In this document: one piece after another, positions 62,247-64,000 of the stretch
Numbering within the stretch: position 1 is the first letter of the stretch
Layout of the letters: each line of letters opens with the position of its first letter
Origin: Corynebacterium testudinoris
Lineage (GTDB): Bacteria; Actinomycetota; Actinomycetes; Mycobacteriales; Mycobacteriaceae
DNA length: 64,000 bases
Reading direction: 5' to 3'
Assembly: GCF_001021045.1 (NCBI RefSeq)
Contig: NZ_CP011545.1
Location: forward strand, 310,001 to 374,000
Translations under genes and position numbers: made by a program
Notes under the pieces: generated by a model
The model's database searches: none
What the model saw: the letters and a program-made list of their open reading frames with translations, nothing else
Told to the model about the DNA's origin: nothing

Positions 62247-62331
62247 GCCAGGTTGCCCGAGCGGCCAAAGGGAGCGGACTGTAAATCCGTCGGCATTGCC
62301 TACAGAAGTTCGAATCTTCTACCTGGCACCA
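62247..62331 (+). tRNA. tRNA-Tyr (GTA)
   Basis: Acceptor stem GCCAGGT with ACCTGGC, anticodon GTA at 62281-62283 in CGGACT-GTA-AATCCG, a long variable arm as in bacterial tRNA-Tyr, T arm AGAAG-TTCGAAT-CTTCT, and CCA encoded at 62329-62331. Confidence 0.96.
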
Positions 62332-62333
62332 CA

Positions 62334-62375
62334 AGAAAACCCATCATCCAGATAATTCTGGGCGGTGGGTTTTCT
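62334..62375 (+). terminator. Terminator after tRNA-Tyr
   Basis: AGAAAACCCA (62334-62343) pairs with TGGGTTTTCT (62366-62375), with a small inner CCAG/CTGG pair and a T-rich 3' side. Confidence 0.88.
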
Positions 62376-62460
62376 GCTGCGTGCCGGGTAGGTACCACAA
62401 TGTGTCTGGCCCCGGCGTGCCGCACGGGTCATCTCTGTTGGATACCCACTGAGTCGATGA

Positions 62461-62536
62461 AAACCCGCACTTCCTAACAACTCGGGGGAGTTGGAGGGGC
62501 GATTTACCCCGGAGTTGTTAGGAAGTGCTGGTTTTG
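62461..62536. repeat. Palindromic intergenic repeat, long-armed copy
   Basis: Arms of 24 bases (62461-62484 and 62513-62536) pair with one mismatch. The arms carry the family core CTAACAACTC / GAGTTGTTAG and the outer AACCCGC. The 28-base loop differs from the other copies and lacks the GTCGCGAGGA block. Confidence 0.85.
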
Positions 62537-62599
62537 GGTTTCTCGTCGCTGTGCGCAGGCGTGGTGACGAGGGAATCGGACACCTTTGCTACTTAACTC

Positions 62600-62715
62600 G
62601 TGATCGCGACGCCCTGATCGCGACCGGAACGCCATTTCAGGGCAGTGGCGGCGCCAAAAGCCCAGGTCGCAATTGTGGGAGCGGCCAAAAGTCGCGAGGA
62701 GGGCGTCGCGATCAC
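62600..62715. repeat. 116-bp element with 16-bp perfect inverted ends
   Basis: GTGATCGCGACGCCCT (62600-62615) and AGGGCGTCGCGATCAC (62700-62715) are exact complements. The centre has a GGCGCC-centred palindrome and the right part contains GTCGCGAGGAG, also present in the 82-bp array. Its right end lies 10 bp before the -10 of the VOC gene. It may be a MITE or REP-type element or a large operator. Confidence 0.6.
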
Positions 62716-62737
62716 ACAGCGCACGTATCGTGTGGAC

Positions 62738-63148
62738 ATGCCCGTCAACGTCAGCAGGATCGACCACCTCGTTCTCAATTGCGCCGATGTTGCCGTGACG
62801 GCCGCTTGGTTCCAGAGGGCGCTGGGAATGCAGGTCCAGCAGTACGGCGAGGGGCGGACTGCTCTGGTGTTCGGCGGGCAAAAGATCAACCTGCGGACCA
62901 CAGGGGCCACCAATTGGGGAACGGCGAAGGTGGACGCTCCTGGCACCCTCGATATCTGCTTTGTTACGGAGCTGACGGTGGAGGAGTCGCTGGCGGCGTG
63001 GGAGGCGGCCGGGATTGAGATCCACGAGGGTCCTATCCAGCGCTCTGGGGCACTGGGGCCGATCACGTCCTTGTATGCCCGTGATCCAGATGGCAACCTC
63101 ATCGAGGTGGCGCACTATGGCGCTGGGAGCACCGATGAAGTGCTTTAA
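62738..63148 (+). CDS. VOC family (glyoxalase/dioxygenase-like) protein
   Basis: A 136-residue single-unit VOC protein: RIDHLVLNCADVAVTAAWFQ, GMQVQQYGEGRTALVFGGQK, DICFVTELTVEE and GPITSLYARDPDGNLIEVAH. Metal ligands would be His9, Glu in EGRTAL region and the Glu of NLIEV. The substrate is unknown. ATG 62738 lies 6 bases after TATCGT, so it is leaderless; the longer frame from 62645 runs through the inverted-repeat element. Confidence 0.87.
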   Translation: MPVNVSRIDHLVLNCADVAVTAAWFQRALGMQVQQYGEGRTALVFGGQKINLRTTGATNWGTAKVDAPGTLDICFVTELTVEESLAAWEAAGIEIHEGPIQRSGALGPITSLYARDPDGNLIEVAHYGAGSTDEVL

Positions 63149-63284
63149 AAGTACCCGACAATGAACTAGCAAAAACCGGCCTTAAGCTGGCGATTTGTGT
63201 AACTATTGTCGATCGGGTTAACCTTTGTGAGGCTTCAACGGAGCGGGGCAAGAGAAATCTGGCCCACAATTCCACAGAGGCTGT

Positions 63285-63357
63285 GCCCCCTTAGCTCAGT
63301 CGGCAGAGCGTTTCCATGGTAAGGAAAAGGTCGTCAGTTCGATTCTGACAGGGGGCT
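63285..63357 (+). tRNA. tRNA-Thr (GGT)
   Basis: Acceptor GCCCCCT with AGGGGGC, D arm GCTC...GAGC, anticodon stem TTTCC / GGAAA with loop ATGGTAA (anticodon GGT), T arm GTCAG-TTCGATT-CTGAC. CCA is not encoded. Confidence 0.96.
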
Positions 63358-63417
63358 CTGTTGTTTTTATCCCGCGGTTGTCCGCCTGTGGCACAGGGGT
63401 GGAAGCGACGGCCATCT

Positions 63418-63492
63418 GGCGGTGTAGCTCAGTGGTAGAGCAAGCGACTCATAATCGCTGTGTCGCGAGTTCAATTCTCGCCATCGCTACCA
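63418..63492 (+). tRNA. tRNA-Met (CAT)
   Basis: Acceptor GGCGGTG pairs with CATCGCT (including G-T pairs), D arm GCTC...GAGC, anticodon stem AGCGA / TCGCT with loop CTCATAA (anticodon CAT), T arm GCGAG-TTCAATT-CTCGC, and encoded CCA at 63490-63492. It looks like the elongator form. Confidence 0.95.
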
Positions 63493-63571
63493 GGGAGATC
63501 ACTCCCACGATCACGCCGGAATTTGCGTTCTGGTAAGGTCACAACCGTGCTGCTGACAAGGCAGCCGTCCA

Positions 63572-63644
<73 letters not shown>

Positions 63645-63655
63645 CACTTGGAAGG

Positions 63656-63690
63656 TGGGCCGGTTCTGAGGTTTTCTCAGAGCCGGCCCA
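63656..63690 (+). terminator. Terminator between tRNA-Trp and secE
   Basis: TGGGCCGGTTCTGAG pairs with CTCAGAGCCGGCCCA around GTTTT: a 15-bp stem with one G-T pair. Confidence 0.85.
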
Positions 63691-63781
63691 TCTGCGTTAG
63701 TTCTTAATTTCGGGGTCTCTGGTAGGCTCTGGAAGGTCTTAATCACCAGAAACACCAGTGAAGTATTTTTCGAGGAGAGCT

Positions 63782-64000
63782 GTGGCTGAAGAACTGTCGA
63801 ACCCGACCGGCGCTGGGGCAGCCCGCCCGACGGGCAAGCGTCAGCTGACCGGCAGCGGTGCTGGGACGACGACTACTTCTTCTTTCGAGGCGAAGAATGT
63901 TGCCAAGCCGGCGACGGATGATAGCGGCAAGCCGGGTGGCGGCGTTGCGGCGTTCCTTCCGGAGGTTGTCTCTGAGGTGCGCAAGGTCATTTGGCCGACG
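63782..64000 (+). CDS. secE: Preprotein translocase subunit SecE, N-terminal part
   Basis: 73 codons from GTG 63782 to the right edge. The N-terminal 55 residues are polar and low in complexity (Gly, Thr, Ala), typical for actinobacterial SecE. Then FLPEVVSEVRKVIWPT appears, the family signature just before the membrane helix, which lies outside the window. SecE holds together the SecYEG channel. GAGGAG lies 7 bases before the start. nusG and ribosomal genes are expected next. Confidence 0.93.
   Translation, partial: MAEELSNPTGAGAARPTGKRQLTGSGAGTTTTSSFEAKNVAKPATDDSGKPGGGVAAFLPEVVSEVRKVIWPT

Larger units (their letters stand above)
62332..62737. other. Intergenic region between tRNA-Tyr and VOC gene
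   Basis: No gene is supported in these 406 bases. They contain a terminator (62334-62375), one palindromic repeat with 24-bp arms (62461-62536), a 116-bp inverted-repeat element (62600-62715) and the promoter of the VOC gene (TATCGT at 62726-62731). Half of the region is made of hairpin-forming elements. Confidence 0.65.

Overview
The window comes from a high-GC actinobacterium, almost certainly a Corynebacterium. The evidence is a giant type I fatty acid synthase, mycothiol synthesis (mshA), an MgtA-type lipoglycan mannosyltransferase, a MenJ-type menaquinone reductase, SenX3-RegX3, and gene order that follows the corynebacterial and mycobacterial mshA-gpmA-senX3-regX3-ppx-proC-heme-ccs-men-secE backbone. 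These assignments come from reading translated sequence and remembered synteny; no database search was run.

Layout. 1-9.1 kb: 5' two thirds of a type I FAS gene (minus strand), a MerR regulator with a carboxymuconolactone-decarboxylase-like partner, and an acyl-CoA ligase. 9.2-16.2 kb: mshA, gpmA, senX3-regX3, interrupted at 10.5-13.3 kb by an accessory island with a frameshifted secreted NucA/NucB-type nuclease and two tandem copies of a probable immunity gene. 16.2-24.6 kb: an FtsX-type permease, a cysteine-rich protein, ppx, and a three-gene cluster of DUF4956 membrane protein, VTC-domain protein and beta-helix lipoprotein that suggests polyphosphate handling. 24.9-27.9 kb: proC, a small HTH protein, the 33-residue ribosomal protein bS22, a HAD phosphatase and a glutaredoxin-like protein. 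28.1-41.7 kb: heme synthesis (hemA, C, D, B, E, Y, L), with two small membrane proteins, a degenerate P-type ATPase and a guanidine-III riboswitch plus SMR exporter inserted. 41.7-46.5 kb: cytochrome c maturation (TlpA-like, CcdA, ResB, CcsB). 46.5-62.2 kb: mainly menaquinone synthesis (menA, E, B, C, D, G, J and a polyprenyl diphosphate synthase) plus mgtA. 62.2-64 kb: tRNA-Tyr, a VOC protein, tRNA-Thr, tRNA-Met, tRNA-Trp and the start of secE.

Functionally, heme, cytochrome c assembly and menaquinone genes form one long respiratory block. SenX3-RegX3, Ppx and the VTC cluster form a second possible theme around phosphate and polyphosphate. Many genes have a -10-like hexamer 6-8 bases before the start codon, which implies leaderless mRNAs and corrects several start sites (mshA, hemE, menA, menE, menJ and others).

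The least ordinary items are the nuclease/immunity island with its 760-bp tandem duplication, a P-type ATPase homologue that has lost its phosphorylated Asp and other catalytic motifs, a family of palindromic intergenic repeats whose 82-bp tandem array encodes the last codons of both flanking genes, and the guanidine riboswitch.
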